Origin: JAUMBM01 sp964645715
GTDB taxonomy: Bacteria > Bacteroidota > Bacteroidia > Chitinophagales > Saprospiraceae
NCBI GenBank assembly: GCA_964645715.1
Contig: CAZYAO010000001.1
Location: 124,001 to 188,000 of the forward strand
Direction of reading: 5' to 3'
DNA: 64,000 bases
Under the pieces are notes generated by a model. The model did no database searches, was not told where the DNA came from, and saw only the letters and a list, made by a program, of their open reading frames with translations. The first letter of the stretch is position 1; each line of letters opens with the position of its first letter. Positions 53,003 to 61,652 of this stretch are shown here, piece after piece. The position numbers and the translations under genes were made by a program.

Positions 53003-53830
53003 TCAGAAAGCACTTCGTGCCTGTGCGAATTGTTGGCAGTACATTAAAAAGTTGCGAATGATGAGTTGTGTTTGTCTGGAAGCTTCAAACATGGCCATAT
53101 GAGCAACTTTATCTAGTAGATAGATGCTTGAAATTTGAGGTAGTAGAATCTGCGCAAGGCTTTCTTGGGACGGAATCGTGATGTCTTCTTTCCCAATGAT
53201 GAATAATACGGGTACTTTACTTTTTTGAAGAACCTTAGTCCGATCGGGGCGCGAAATCATTGCATTTAGTGCGTCTACAAGGCCGCGGGCTTTGATTCCA
53301 GATGCCCTGTGTATAAGGGTGTCCAATGTAAAAGGATTACTACTGGAAAATCTTGAAGTAAAAAGCTTCGGAATGAGCTGTTTGATATAGAGCAAATGGC
53401 CGTGCTTTTCTATAAAATCGATTTGTTTTTGTCGATCCAATTTTTTTTCAGTTGTATCCTGAAAGGGATGAGAGTGAACTAAACCTAATCCACGAACTAT
53501 CTCCGGATATTTTTCAGCAATTGCCAGTGCAATGTAACCGCCCATGGAATGTCCTAGCAAGTAGCAATTGGATAGCTTTAGATGTTGAATGACAGAGTAG
53601 ACTGTAGCAGCGTAGTCTTCTATGTTTGCATGTATTTGGCGGAGTAAATCAGAATTTCCAAATCCGGGTAAATCGATAGAGAGTGTCTTGAAATTATATC
53701 GGTGTAATTCTTCTTCAACATCTATCCAAATCCTTCTGTCTTCACAAAACCCATGAAGAAGAACTACTGTTTCACCTTTGCCGGTAAATTGATAAGCGAT
53801 TTTTTGTTCGTTAAGTGTGATGAAAGACAT
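53003..53830 (-). CDS. Alpha/beta hydrolase
   Basis: From the ATG at 53830, a 275-residue alpha/beta-hydrolase. The oxyanion strand is VVLLHGFCEDRRIW, the nucleophile elbow is LLGHSMGGYIALAIAEKYP (serine in GHSMGG), and IIGKEDITIP and KVAHMAMFE supply the acid and the histidine. The family includes esterases, lipases and C-C hydrolases; no substrate can be inferred. The promoter box at 53847-53854 shows that the in-frame ATG at 53884 is upstream of transcription and not the start. Transcribed divergently from a SpoIIE-type phosphatase gene. Confidence 0.85.
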   Translation of the reverse strand: MSFITLNEQKIAYQFTGKGETVVLLHGFCEDRRIWIDVEEELHRYNFKTLSIDLPGFGNSDLLRQIHANIEDYAATVYSVIQHLKLSNCYLLGHSMGGYIALAIAEKYPEIVRGLGLVHSHPFQDTTEKKLDRQKQIDFIEKHGHLLYIKQLIPKLFTSRFSSSNPFTLDTLIHRASGIKARGLVDALNAMISRPDRTKVLQKSKVPVLFIIGKEDITIPSQESLAQILLPQISSIYLLDKVAHMAMFEASRQTQLIIRNFLMYCQQFAQARSAF

Positions 53831-53846
53831 TATTATTGACTTTGCA

Positions 53847-53877
53847 CAAATGTAGGCATGCTTTAGTGAATTGCCAA
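53847..53877 (-). promoter_or_regulatory. Promoter of the alpha/beta hydrolase gene
   Basis: On the minus strand, TTG (53877-53875), a 20-bp spacer and TACATTTG (53854-53847): a full Bacteroidota promoter about 17 bases before the ATG at 53830. Confidence 0.65.
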
Positions 53878-53884
53878 ATTCCAT

Positions 53885-53892
53885 TATCTTTG
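53885..53892 (+). promoter_or_regulatory. -7 box of the SpoIIE-type phosphatase gene
   Basis: TATCTTTG, a perfect TAnnTTTG, 41 bases before the ATG at 53934. It sits just 7 bp from the -33 element of the divergent hydrolase promoter, so the two promoters interlock and polymerase binding at one should hinder the other. Confidence 0.55.
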
Positions 53893-53933
53893 AGCAGCAA
53901 CTCTTCTTTCCTTTCCAACGGAAGTACTATGCC

Positions 53934-55205
53934 ATGGCAGACTTAGGATCTTTTCAGCAGAATTTTGTAAAAATCACTAGCCTGGAACGGGAGCTTCATT
54001 TGAGGCAGTTGCAAATAATCAGGCTATTGAATATAACCCAGGCGATAAACAATAATGTCACTGCAAAGGACTTATTTAGAATGTACCATGACTTTTTGGC
54101 GTGGGAGCTGGAGGTAAAAAAATTTGCACTCTTTATTCCAGAGGAGCAAACTGGTGAGTGGTTGTGCGCAACACATGAAGGAGTGGATGAATCAGTTGTT
54201 ATGTTAGCTCCATTAAATGAATTAACACAATTTACCCAACTCGTCAACCTGGACCATCAGGAACAACATTTTCTCCGGGAGTTTGATCTGGTCATACCTG
54301 TTTTACACAAAGAACTGCCTATTGCCTATGTGTTTATCGGTGGTTTTGCGGAGCATGTAGATGTTTACGGTAAGGTGCAGTTTATTACAACGATAACCAA
54401 TATAATTGCGGTTGCTATAGAGAATAAAAGATTATTTAAGCGACAACTGGAACAGGAGCGACTTAGAAGAGATATGGAGCTGGCTGTTGAAATGCAGCGA
54501 CTTTTGATACCTCAACGATTACCTCATAAGTCTTGCTACGAACTAGCGAGTATATACAAACCACAATTTGGGGTAGGGGGGGATTATTTTGATTACATCG
54601 AATTTCCGGATGGTAAGCTTGTTTTCTGTATAGGGGATATTTCGGGCAAAGGTATTTCTGCCGCCTTGTTGATGGCTAATTTTCAGGCTAATTTCCATAC
54701 GCTAATCAATAAGCGAACGGATTTAGACGAGTTTATAGCGGATCTTAATCAAACAGTCAATAGAACTACCCGAGGGGAAAGATTTTTGACATTTTTTATC
54801 GCTGAATACGATATGGTGTCTCACAAACTAAGATACGTTAACGCGGGGCACAATCCACCTGTACTTTTTAGTCAGAACGGAATGGAATTACTGCGAGAGG
54901 GTTGTACTTTATTGGGATCGTTTCAACAATTGCCAGCAATTGCGATTGGAGAAGTTGAATTGTGTGCTGAAGCTTTTGTTCTTGCATATACAGACGGATT
55001 AACAGATTTGCAAAACGTAGACGGAGACTACTTTGATGAATTACTGTTACATGATTTTGTAGCCCAACATCATCAATGTTCACCTGCAGAATTTAATAGA
55101 AGACTCGCGGAGAGGCTTGAAATATTTAAAGGAGAGGCAGGTTACCCGGATGATTTTACAGTACTAACTGCCCGGTTTATTCCAGATTCTACTCCTTGTA
55201 AATAA
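53934..55205 (+). CDS. PP2C/SpoIIE-type serine phosphatase with N-terminal GAF-like sensor
   Basis: From the ATG at 53934 (the in-frame ATG at 53871 lies upstream of the promoter), a 423-residue soluble protein. Residues about 30-190 look like a GAF-type sensor, ending in a helix QLEQERLRRDMELAVEMQRLL that leads into the phosphatase. The PP2C core has FGVGGDYFDYIEF, FCIGDISGKGISAALLMA, LRYVNAGHNPPVLF, VLAYTDGLTDLQN and YPDDFTVLTARF, supplying the metal-binding aspartates. These enzymes dephosphorylate anti-anti-sigma factors or similar STAS partners. No STAS or kinase gene is adjacent. Confidence 0.88.
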   Translation: MADLGSFQQNFVKITSLERELHLRQLQIIRLLNITQAINNNVTAKDLFRMYHDFLAWELEVKKFALFIPEEQTGEWLCATHEGVDESVVMLAPLNELTQFTQLVNLDHQEQHFLREFDLVIPVLHKELPIAYVFIGGFAEHVDVYGKVQFITTITNIIAVAIENKRLFKRQLEQERLRRDMELAVEMQRLLIPQRLPHKSCYELASIYKPQFGVGGDYFDYIEFPDGKLVFCIGDISGKGISAALLMANFQANFHTLINKRTDLDEFIADLNQTVNRTTRGERFLTFFIAEYDMVSHKLRYVNAGHNPPVLFSQNGMELLREGCTLLGSFQQLPAIAIGEVELCAEAFVLAYTDGLTDLQNVDGDYFDELLLHDFVAQHHQCSPAEFNRRLAERLEIFKGEAGYPDDFTVLTARFIPDSTPCK

Positions 55206-55209
55206 AAAA

Positions 55210-55231
55210 AGCCATCCCCTTTGGGATGGCT
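55210..55231. terminator. Terminator between the phosphatase gene and the repeat protein gene
   Basis: AGCCATCCC (55210-55218) and GGGATGGCT (55223-55231) form a 9-bp stem with a 4-base loop. The A-run at 55204-55210 becomes a T-tract for minus-strand transcription, so it mainly serves the repeat-protein gene, and can act in both directions. Confidence 0.85.
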
Positions 55232-55276
55232 CAAAACTCGCGTATGTAATGAAACCGTGTGGGAAAAAACTAATGC

Positions 55277-57601
55277 TTACTTAATAATTATTGGCTGAGT
55301 GCGAGTTGTTATTGAATTAGATATATGAAGTATGTACTGACCGGCAGGAAGGCTGCTGGCATCGATTATTGTTGACCGCTGGCCTGAACCAACGCGTTGG
55401 CGTAGGACAGGTCTGCCTAACAGATTCAACACAACGATATCAGTTGTGGAAGGCAGATCGGTATTGAAGACAATATTGATGTAGTCAGAAGCTGGGTTAG
55501 GGAAAACAGCAACCGTAAATTCGTTTTGTTGGATTTCGGAGTTGCTTACAACAACTACCGACTTACAATCAGATGTTACACTACAGCCATTGAGTGACAC
55601 AATTACTGCGTAGGAACCTGTACTAGTAGGTGTAAATGACAAGAGGTTAGCTCCGGGAATAGGCTGGAGTGTAGAGCAATCAATCCATTGATAGCTAGCT
55701 CCTGCAATTAGTGGCGTGATTAAGTTGCCTTCAAATTCAATGATTGATGCTTCCAGATCAACTACTCGTAGATTCAAGATAACCAATGAATCACAACCAT
55801 ATTGGTTTTGCAAGGAATCTGTGTAGGTACCAGACTGAGTTAGTTCGAACCCGCCGAAAAGGAAAAGCTCACCAGCACAAATGCTTGCTTCAAGTTGTGT
55901 TGGCGCACTATTTGGAAGGATTGTTAAACTCAACTCAATAACAGAGTCACAGCCATTGGAAGAGGCATTCTCCAATACAAAAGTATAGTTTCCGCTCTCC
56001 GTTAGTGGTTCATTGAGATAGGTGTATGGAGATTCGCAAGTTTCGACCGTGATTGGGTTGCGGGCTGCGGGTAGGACAGATAGATTTATAGTCACAATTG
56101 AGTCACAACCTTCCTGGCTAACAAACGTGAAGGGGTACAAACCAGCAGTTGTCAGTTGTTGTCCGCCGAAGTTAAAAAAGTCACCTTCGCAAATCGTTAC
56201 TCCAATAGCAGTACTCAAAGGTGGGGTTACACTTAGTACAAGCGTAGCTGTAGTATCGCAGCCATCCACTGCGGGTATGGTCAGTTGATATGTGCCACTT
56301 GCTGTAAATGAAGAACCCAAGAACGTGTAACTATCTCCAGAACATATTTGTGCAGTAAATTGTACTTCAGGGGCAGGAATTACGGTTAACTGGAGGAATA
56401 CGATTGAGTCGCACCCACCAATGACTGACTGTAAGGTGTCGCTATAAAGCCCTGTTTCATTTAGTTCGATTCCTTGAAAACTATACGTTTCGTTGGAACA
56501 GATGGAGGCTTGTAAAGTAGTCTCTAAAGGGGAAGTAAAGGCTATATCAAGCAGTGTGAGTGAATCACAACCATTACTTCCGATGGAAAGCTTCGTATAG
56601 ACGCCTGTTTCTGTAATCTCGTCACCATCAAAAAAGTAGGAAGTGCCCGGGCATTGTCTAATCGTAATTAACTCAAGACCTAAGGGAAGCCATTCTATAG
56701 TCAGGTAAACAACGGAATCACAGCCTACCGTAGATGTAAATAAGTATTCATAAGTTCCTTCGTCCGTGAGGATATCTCCATTGTACTCAAAAGTACTACC
56801 CTCGCAAATTTGGCTAACTAGATAAGTTGTATCAAGTGTGGAAATTTGCAGGCTTAACTGCATGGTTGAGTCACAACCATTTTGACCGATATAAGTGAAA
56901 GAATAAGTTCCGGCTTCATTAAATTCTTGACCTTCAAAAGTAAAAGTGGATCCTGGACATATAGTTGCCTCCTGAACAATTAAAGGGCTGCTTAGAGCAG
57001 TAAGCTCAAGAACTACTAATGAATCACAACCATTTGCTGCCGGCAAAAGAGCGGTATACACACCCGTTGTTGTCAATAGTTCACCATTGAAGGGTAAGCC
57101 GATATTTTCGCAAACGGTTTCATTGAGTAATGTCAATGAGTGATAAAGTACTTCAAGTGACAATTCTACGGTTGAATCACAGCCCAACGAAGATGTCATT
57201 GTTAGGCTGTAAACGCCAGCGTCAAAATATTCAACTCCTCCAAGTTCATAACTTTCGCCCTCGCAAATGGTGGCATTAACGGATAAGTTATAGGTTGGAA
57301 GGACGCTGAGTTCAAGGATTACTGTAGAGTCACTTCCGTCTTGGGCGGTGTAAGTAGCCGAATAAGTGCCCGCAGTTACCAGCGTCTGGCCATCAAATTC
57401 ATATGTTTCTCCTTCACAGATGCTTTGAACCAATACTGTATCAGATATAATAGAATTAGTAGCGGCATGCCAAATAGGACTGGCAGATAAGCTGATAACT
57501 CCAGCAAGGAAGAAGGCAGGAAAAAAGGAAAAGAGTTTTAACACTAGTTTCGAACGAGAGTCAACTACTAGCATACGCGAAGCAGAGTTTTTAATCAGCA
57601 T
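55277..57601 (-). CDS. Secreted T9SS protein with eleven ICEG...GCDS repeats and type A sorting domain
   Basis: From the ATG at 57601, about 774 residues with a basic N-terminus and a hydrophobic export signal (LFSFFPAFFLAGVISL). Eleven copies of a module of about 56 residues follow, each with ICEGE.Y.F.G near the start and G.Y...L....GCDS..L.L at the end. The first copy has GSDS instead of GCDS. The C-terminal 85 residues are a T9SS type A sorting domain (VFPNPASDYINIVF, NLLGRPVLRQ, SLPAGQYILHIS). It is exported to the surface or medium. The two cysteines per repeat suggest one disulphide in each module. Function unknown; such repeats recur in Saprospiraceae. Confidence 0.8.
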   Translation of the reverse strand: MLIKNSASRMLVVDSRSKLVLKLFSFFPAFFLAGVISLSASPIWHAATNSIISDTVLVQSICEGETYEFDGQTLVTAGTYSATYTAQDGSDSTVILELSVLPTYNLSVNATICEGESYELGGVEYFDAGVYSLTMTSSLGCDSTVELSLEVLYHSLTLLNETVCENIGLPFNGELLTTTGVYTALLPAANGCDSLVVLELTALSSPLIVQEATICPGSTFTFEGQEFNEAGTYSFTYIGQNGCDSTMQLSLQISTLDTTYLVSQICEGSTFEYNGDILTDEGTYEYLFTSTVGCDSVVYLTIEWLPLGLELITIRQCPGTSYFFDGDEITETGVYTKLSIGSNGCDSLTLLDIAFTSPLETTLQASICSNETYSFQGIELNETGLYSDTLQSVIGGCDSIVFLQLTVIPAPEVQFTAQICSGDSYTFLGSSFTASGTYQLTIPAVDGCDTTATLVLSVTPPLSTAIGVTICEGDFFNFGGQQLTTAGLYPFTFVSQEGCDSIVTINLSVLPAARNPITVETCESPYTYLNEPLTESGNYTFVLENASSNGCDSVIELSLTILPNSAPTQLEASICAGELFLFGGFELTQSGTYTDSLQNQYGCDSLVILNLRVVDLEASIIEFEGNLITPLIAGASYQWIDCSTLQPIPGANLLSFTPTSTGSYAVIVSLNGCSVTSDCKSVVVVSNSEIQQNEFTVAVFPNPASDYINIVFNTDLPSTTDIVVLNLLGRPVLRQRVGSGQRSTIIDASSLPAGQYILHISNSITTRTQPIIIK

Positions 57602-57792
57602 GAATTTAGTTTTTGGTAATATGATAAGACAAACAATGTGTGACAACTAAAGAACAAGGTTTGGGTAAATTCACAAACACCACAAATTTCGATGAACCTT
57701 GTAATACAATAATTAAAAACAAATTAAAAAGGCATTAAATAATATTTTTTAAAAACATTAAGTTTTTTTTAGAAAAAATAAAAACAAATAAT

Positions 57793-57800
57793 TATATTTG
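57793..57800 (+). promoter_or_regulatory. -7 box of the glucosaminidase gene
   Basis: TATATTTG fits TAnnTTTG, 31 bases before the ATG at 57832. The upstream spacer (57602-57792) is very A/T-rich and shows no gene. Confidence 0.5.
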
Positions 57801-57831
57801 TGTAGCTAACCCATAATGTAAGTTGAGAAGT

Positions 57832-58659
57832 ATGAAAAATAGCTACAATAACAAGTTAAGTAGTTTGGACTACTCAGTAGTGTTGATAATCTATGCATTC
57901 ATCAGAAGATATTGGATGCAGATGATGGTTGCCGGATTGTTATATTGGATGTACAACGAAAACATTATGCAAATTGGGATCAGTCATGAAACAGATGAGG
58001 TGATTAGTGCTGTTGAAGTTGATGTTGAAAGTTTTGCAGACCAGTCATTGGTTGAGCTTGGCAGCTTTGATGTAGAAGAGGTTCCACAGGCCAAACCAGA
58101 GAATGTCTCACATTTGAATGGGGGTAGAAGAGAAAGGATGAAAAGCGTGAGAGAACCGGCATCCCCCGCTGCGAAAACTGCAAGAAACCGAGTTGTCGTG
58201 TTTAGTGGGTCTGTTCGGGAACGTCAATTGGCGTATATACGCACTTATTCTTCACTCGCAGTAGACCAAATGCGTAAGCATGGAATTCCTGCTAGTATTA
58301 CGCTGGCTCAGGGACTACTGGAAAGTAATATTGGTAGTAGTAGGCTGGCGAAGGAAAACAACAATCATTTCGGTATTAAGTGTTTTTCCACCTCTTGCAC
58401 AAAAGGCCACTGCAGCAATTTTTCAGATGATTCACACAAAGATTTTTTCAGAAAATTTTCAAGTGTAGCGGAGAGTTTTCATGCACACAGTGCATTGCTA
58501 AAAAAACCCAGATACAGGTCATTATATAAGCTACGCAAAGATGATTACGAGGGCTGGGCCAGAGGATTACGCAGAGCTGGTTATGCAACCGACAGAAGTT
58601 ATGATGCTAAATTAATCCATCTCATTGAGAATCTCAAGTTGTACGAGTATGATTCTTGA
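57832..58659 (+). CDS. Glucosaminidase-domain (GH73) peptidoglycan hydrolase, membrane-anchored
   Basis: From the ATG at 57832, a 275-residue protein. A membrane helix lies at about residues 28-42 (MQMMVAGLLYWMY), a low-complexity acidic then basic linker at about 55-120, and a GH73/FlgJ-like glucosaminidase domain at about 125-272. SITLAQGLLESNIGSSRLAKE holds the catalytic glutamate, followed by NNHFGIKC, FRKFSSVAESFHAHSALL and GWARGLRRAGYATDRSY. It cleaves the glycan strands of peptidoglycan in the periplasm while tethered to the inner membrane. A LysM domain, often present in relatives, is absent. Confidence 0.85.
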   Translation: MKNSYNNKLSSLDYSVVLIIYAFIRRYWMQMMVAGLLYWMYNENIMQIGISHETDEVISAVEVDVESFADQSLVELGSFDVEEVPQAKPENVSHLNGGRRERMKSVREPASPAAKTARNRVVVFSGSVRERQLAYIRTYSSLAVDQMRKHGIPASITLAQGLLESNIGSSRLAKENNNHFGIKCFSTSCTKGHCSNFSDDSHKDFFRKFSSVAESFHAHSALLKKPRYRSLYKLRKDDYEGWARGLRRAGYATDRSYDAKLIHLIENLKLYEYDS

Positions 58660-58890
58660 GGGTTGACTGGTTGGGTGAAATGGAGATTGTATTGTACGTC
58701 CACACAGCAAAGTACACTCAAGTGGGTTTTATTCAGGTGCTAGCAGGTACGATACGTAAAAAAGCACTACTTTTGTTATTACCAGAAGGGTGGTTGAGCG
58801 CTTTCATCTGTATGAACGGTCAAGAGCACTATCAATCTTAGCTACCCAAACAGGTAATTATTAATATTCTTACATAAATTTCCCTTAGCC

Positions 58891-59316
58891 ATGCCAGATT
58901 TGTTTTCTATCAACCGCAATGCATTGGTAATTAGACCAAAAGCATCGCTGATCGAGTGGGTGAATTCTGTTTATCCTGAAGATCAGATTGAACTGGAGAT
59001 GGAGATTTCAAATGATTCACTTGAAATTTTTCTGATACCGGACTTCGAGTCTACACAAGAGGCTCAGGCTTGGTTAGAAGCAAATTACCATGACATCTTT
59101 GTCTACGTAATGGAGAATTGGTGCGAAGACGAATCTCTTTGGCCAACGCCACTAACCTGGACATTATTTGAGGGGATGCTAGAGTATACATTTCATAAAG
59201 AAGTGGTCGACTCGGTTGCAGAGGAAGATGACGATGAAGAAAGTGATTTTTTTGAGGATGACGATTTTTATGATGATTTTGAAGAAGAAGAGGAGGATGA
59301 TAAAGAGAAGAAATAG
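58891..59316 (+). CDS. Conserved hypothetical acidic protein with poly-D/E tail
   Basis: A 141-residue soluble protein. The first 110 residues look folded, with aromatic-rich segments (LIEWVNSVYPEDQ, WLEANYHDIFVYVMENWCEDE, WPTPLTWTLFEGMLEYTF). The last 30 residues are almost entirely D and E with a few F and Y, ending in basic KEKK. I recall similar unnamed proteins with this W/E pattern in Bacteroidota but no function is assigned. It stands alone, 231 bp after the glucosaminidase gene, with a terminator behind it. The 58660-58890 spacer shows no convincing gene. Confidence 0.75.
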   Translation: MPDLFSINRNALVIRPKASLIEWVNSVYPEDQIELEMEISNDSLEIFLIPDFESTQEAQAWLEANYHDIFVYVMENWCEDESLWPTPLTWTLFEGMLEYTFHKEVVDSVAEEDDDEESDFFEDDDFYDDFEEEEEDDKEKK

Positions 59317-59366
59317 GTAATCTCTGTTAATCCAAATACTTTCAACTTCAAGACACTGACAAAACA

Positions 59367-59397
59367 AAGGGCTCCATCAATTACTTGAGGAGCCCTT
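59367..59397. terminator. Terminator between the acidic protein gene and rpsA
   Basis: AAGGGCTCC (59367-59375) and GGAGCCCTT (59389-59397) are exact 9-bp arms with a 13-base loop, between convergent genes. T-tracts are weak on both sides. Confidence 0.65.
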
Positions 59398-59423
59398 CGT
59401 TATATTATTTCGGATTTAGCCTG

Positions 59424-61439
59424 TTAGCTATCCTTGTTTTCATCATCATTCTCAGCAAGCTGTTCCTTAAGTTGGCTGAAGACACCCAAGTCACCAAGCG
59501 TATCTCGCTCTAAAGTGGACTGTTGCTTCTTCACAGCTTGTGTCGTACGCTTTCTTTCCTCAGTACGTTCCTTCTTTACTTGCTCATCCGCTTCACGGCG
59601 AATATCTTCAAGGTAACGAAGATGACTTACTAAGATACGCTTATCGTCCCGATTGAACTCGATGACTTTGACCGTAATTGACTCATCAACATTTGCATAC
59701 GTATTGTCTTCCTTGCGGATATGCTTGAGTGGTGCGTAGGCCTCTAGACCATAAGGTAGCTGAACGATAGCGCCTCTGTCATCTTTGCGGAGGATGGTAG
59801 CCTCATGGTAAGAGCCTACAGGGAATACCGTTTCGAAAGTATCCCATGGATTTTCTTCAAGCTGCTTATGACCCAAAGAAAGTTTGCGGCTATCCTTATC
59901 AATCTCAAGTATAATTATATCGATGCTGGCACCCACTTTGGTAAATTCAGATGGGTGACCGTAACGCTTAATCCAAGAAAGATCACTGATGTGAACCATG
60001 CCACCTATACCCTCTTCCAGTTCGACAAACACGCCATAAGGGGTCAAATTTTTGACTACACCTGTGTGTCTGCTGCCAACAGGATACTTAGCCTCTATAT
60101 TTTCCCAGGGGTCCTGAGATAGCTGCTTGATAGACAGAGACATTTTGCGATCTTCGCGATCGATTGTCACCACGCGAGCCTCATATTCCTGTCCAAGTTT
60201 AAAGTATTCCCTTGCATTGATTGGTTGGTTACTCCAGCTAACCTCAGATACGTGAATCAATCCTTCAACGCCAGGTTGAATCTCAAGGAATGCACCGTAG
60301 TCCTCTATGTTTACAATCTTACCCTTAACGGTTGATCCTTCCTTAATAGTCGCATTGAGTACCTCCCATGGGTGTGGTTGAAGCTGCTTGAGACCCAGTG
60401 AAATTCTCTTCTTGTTCTCATCAAAATCAAGTACAACGACATTGATTTTCATGTTGAGGTGCAGTACTTCTGAAGGATGGCTGATGCGTCCCCAGCTGAT
60501 GTCAGTTATGTAGAGCAGGCCGTCAACACCACCCAGATCGAGGAATGCACCGAAATCAGTGATATTTTTAACAAGACCTTCCAGTACCTGACCACGCTCC
60601 AAGCTAGCTATGATTGCTTCACGCTGCTCAGCCAAGTCACTTTCGATGAGTGCTTTGTGTGAAACAACAGCATTTTTGATTGTCTCATTAATTTTGACAA
60701 CCTTGAATTCCATTGTTTTACCTACGTAGGCATCATAATCAATGATTGGCTTGATATCGATTTGCGAACCTGGCAAAAATGTTTCGAGTCCACTGCAGTC
60801 AACGATGAGACCACCCTTCGTTTTACTAATCACCGTACCGGTAATCACCGTACCATTTTCGTAACTATCGCGGATACGATCCCATGCTCGGAGCAGTTTT
60901 GCTTTGCGGCGTGAAAGTACAAGTTGACCACGTGCATCTTCCTGTTGCTCAACGTATACCTCGATAATATCTCCAACCTTCAGGTTGGGCATATCCCTAA
61001 ATTCTGAAAGTGGGATAAGACCATCTGATTTGGAGTTCAAATCCAGAACTACATCGCCGCCAGTAACTGCAGTTACTCTGCCTCCTACGATCTCAAACTC
61101 TTCAATGGCACGCATTGAATTGTCGTAAGCGTCGAGATACCCCTTAACTTCCTCTGCAGTATAAGCAGCCATACTGCGTTTGCCAATGTTCCAATTGAAG
61201 TCGCTGTGGCCATCACCGGTTACAGGCGAGGAATCGCCGGGAAGAATGTCAATATCTTCTTCCTCTTCCTCTTCTTCTTCGGCGGGTGCTGCTTCTTCAA
61301 TCAGCTCCGACTTCTTGATGACAACTGCCTTTGGAGCCTCTTCTTCAGTTTCTTGAATTTCAGTGGCTTCTGAAGCAGTTGCTTCAGTGATTTCTTCCGG
61401 ATTCACCGGAGAATCGTTCAGTTCTTCGTTTTCTAACAT
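59424..61439 (-). CDS. rpsA: 30S ribosomal protein S1
   Basis: From the ATG at 61439, a 671-residue protein. An acidic N-terminal extension (about 1-90, poly-E and poly-A) precedes six S1 RNA-binding repeats, seen as GxVxxxxxxGxxVxL..G..GLIHxS-type segments (GGLIVDCSGLETFLPGS, GAFLDLGGVDGLLYITD, GAFLEIQPGVEGLIHVSEVSW, GVFVELEEGIGGMVHISDLSW and others). A basic tail follows. S1 helps recruit mRNA to the 30S subunit. In Bacteroidota, where Shine-Dalgarno sites are rare, S1 is thought to be important for initiation. The longer in-frame ATG at 61481 is within the leader. Confidence 0.95.
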   Translation of the reverse strand: MLENEELNDSPVNPEEITEATASEATEIQETEEEAPKAVVIKKSELIEEAAPAEEEEEEEEDIDILPGDSSPVTGDGHSDFNWNIGKRSMAAYTAEEVKGYLDAYDNSMRAIEEFEIVGGRVTAVTGGDVVLDLNSKSDGLIPLSEFRDMPNLKVGDIIEVYVEQQEDARGQLVLSRRKAKLLRAWDRIRDSYENGTVITGTVISKTKGGLIVDCSGLETFLPGSQIDIKPIIDYDAYVGKTMEFKVVKINETIKNAVVSHKALIESDLAEQREAIIASLERGQVLEGLVKNITDFGAFLDLGGVDGLLYITDISWGRISHPSEVLHLNMKINVVVLDFDENKKRISLGLKQLQPHPWEVLNATIKEGSTVKGKIVNIEDYGAFLEIQPGVEGLIHVSEVSWSNQPINAREYFKLGQEYEARVVTIDREDRKMSLSIKQLSQDPWENIEAKYPVGSRHTGVVKNLTPYGVFVELEEGIGGMVHISDLSWIKRYGHPSEFTKVGASIDIIILEIDKDSRKLSLGHKQLEENPWDTFETVFPVGSYHEATILRKDDRGAIVQLPYGLEAYAPLKHIRKEDNTYANVDESITVKVIEFNRDDKRILVSHLRYLEDIRREADEQVKKERTEERKRTTQAVKKQQSTLERDTLGDLGVFSQLKEQLAENDDENKDS

Positions 61440-61496
61440 GATGCTGAATTTGACATTGAAAGAATGTCTCTGGTTAAACAATTATTAATTGCGGCG

Positions 61497-61504
61497 CAAA
61501 GATA
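61497..61504 (-). promoter_or_regulatory. -7 box of rpsA
   Basis: TATCTTTG on the minus strand, a perfect TAnnTTTG, about 58 bases before the ATG at 61439. It lies upstream of the longer ATG at 61481 too, but the latter would leave a leader of under 10 bases. The remaining spacer (61505-61652) shows nothing else. Confidence 0.55.
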
Positions 61505-61652
61505 ATGTTTTTCAAGTATTAATGAAAATATTTCTTAGTATGTACAACTATTCTGATCAAGCGCTAGTAATAATATTATTCAAAAAAGGAAGCTGTATTG
61601 AATCACCGGGTTCTTCGCACTCATGTACGAGATGGATTGCCTTTAATATCAT

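Noticed and set aside
58656..58841. A 61-codon plus-strand ORF after the glucosaminidase gene
   Set aside because: It begins inside the last codons of the glucosaminidase gene, has no promoter or motif, and ends before the acidic-protein gene.
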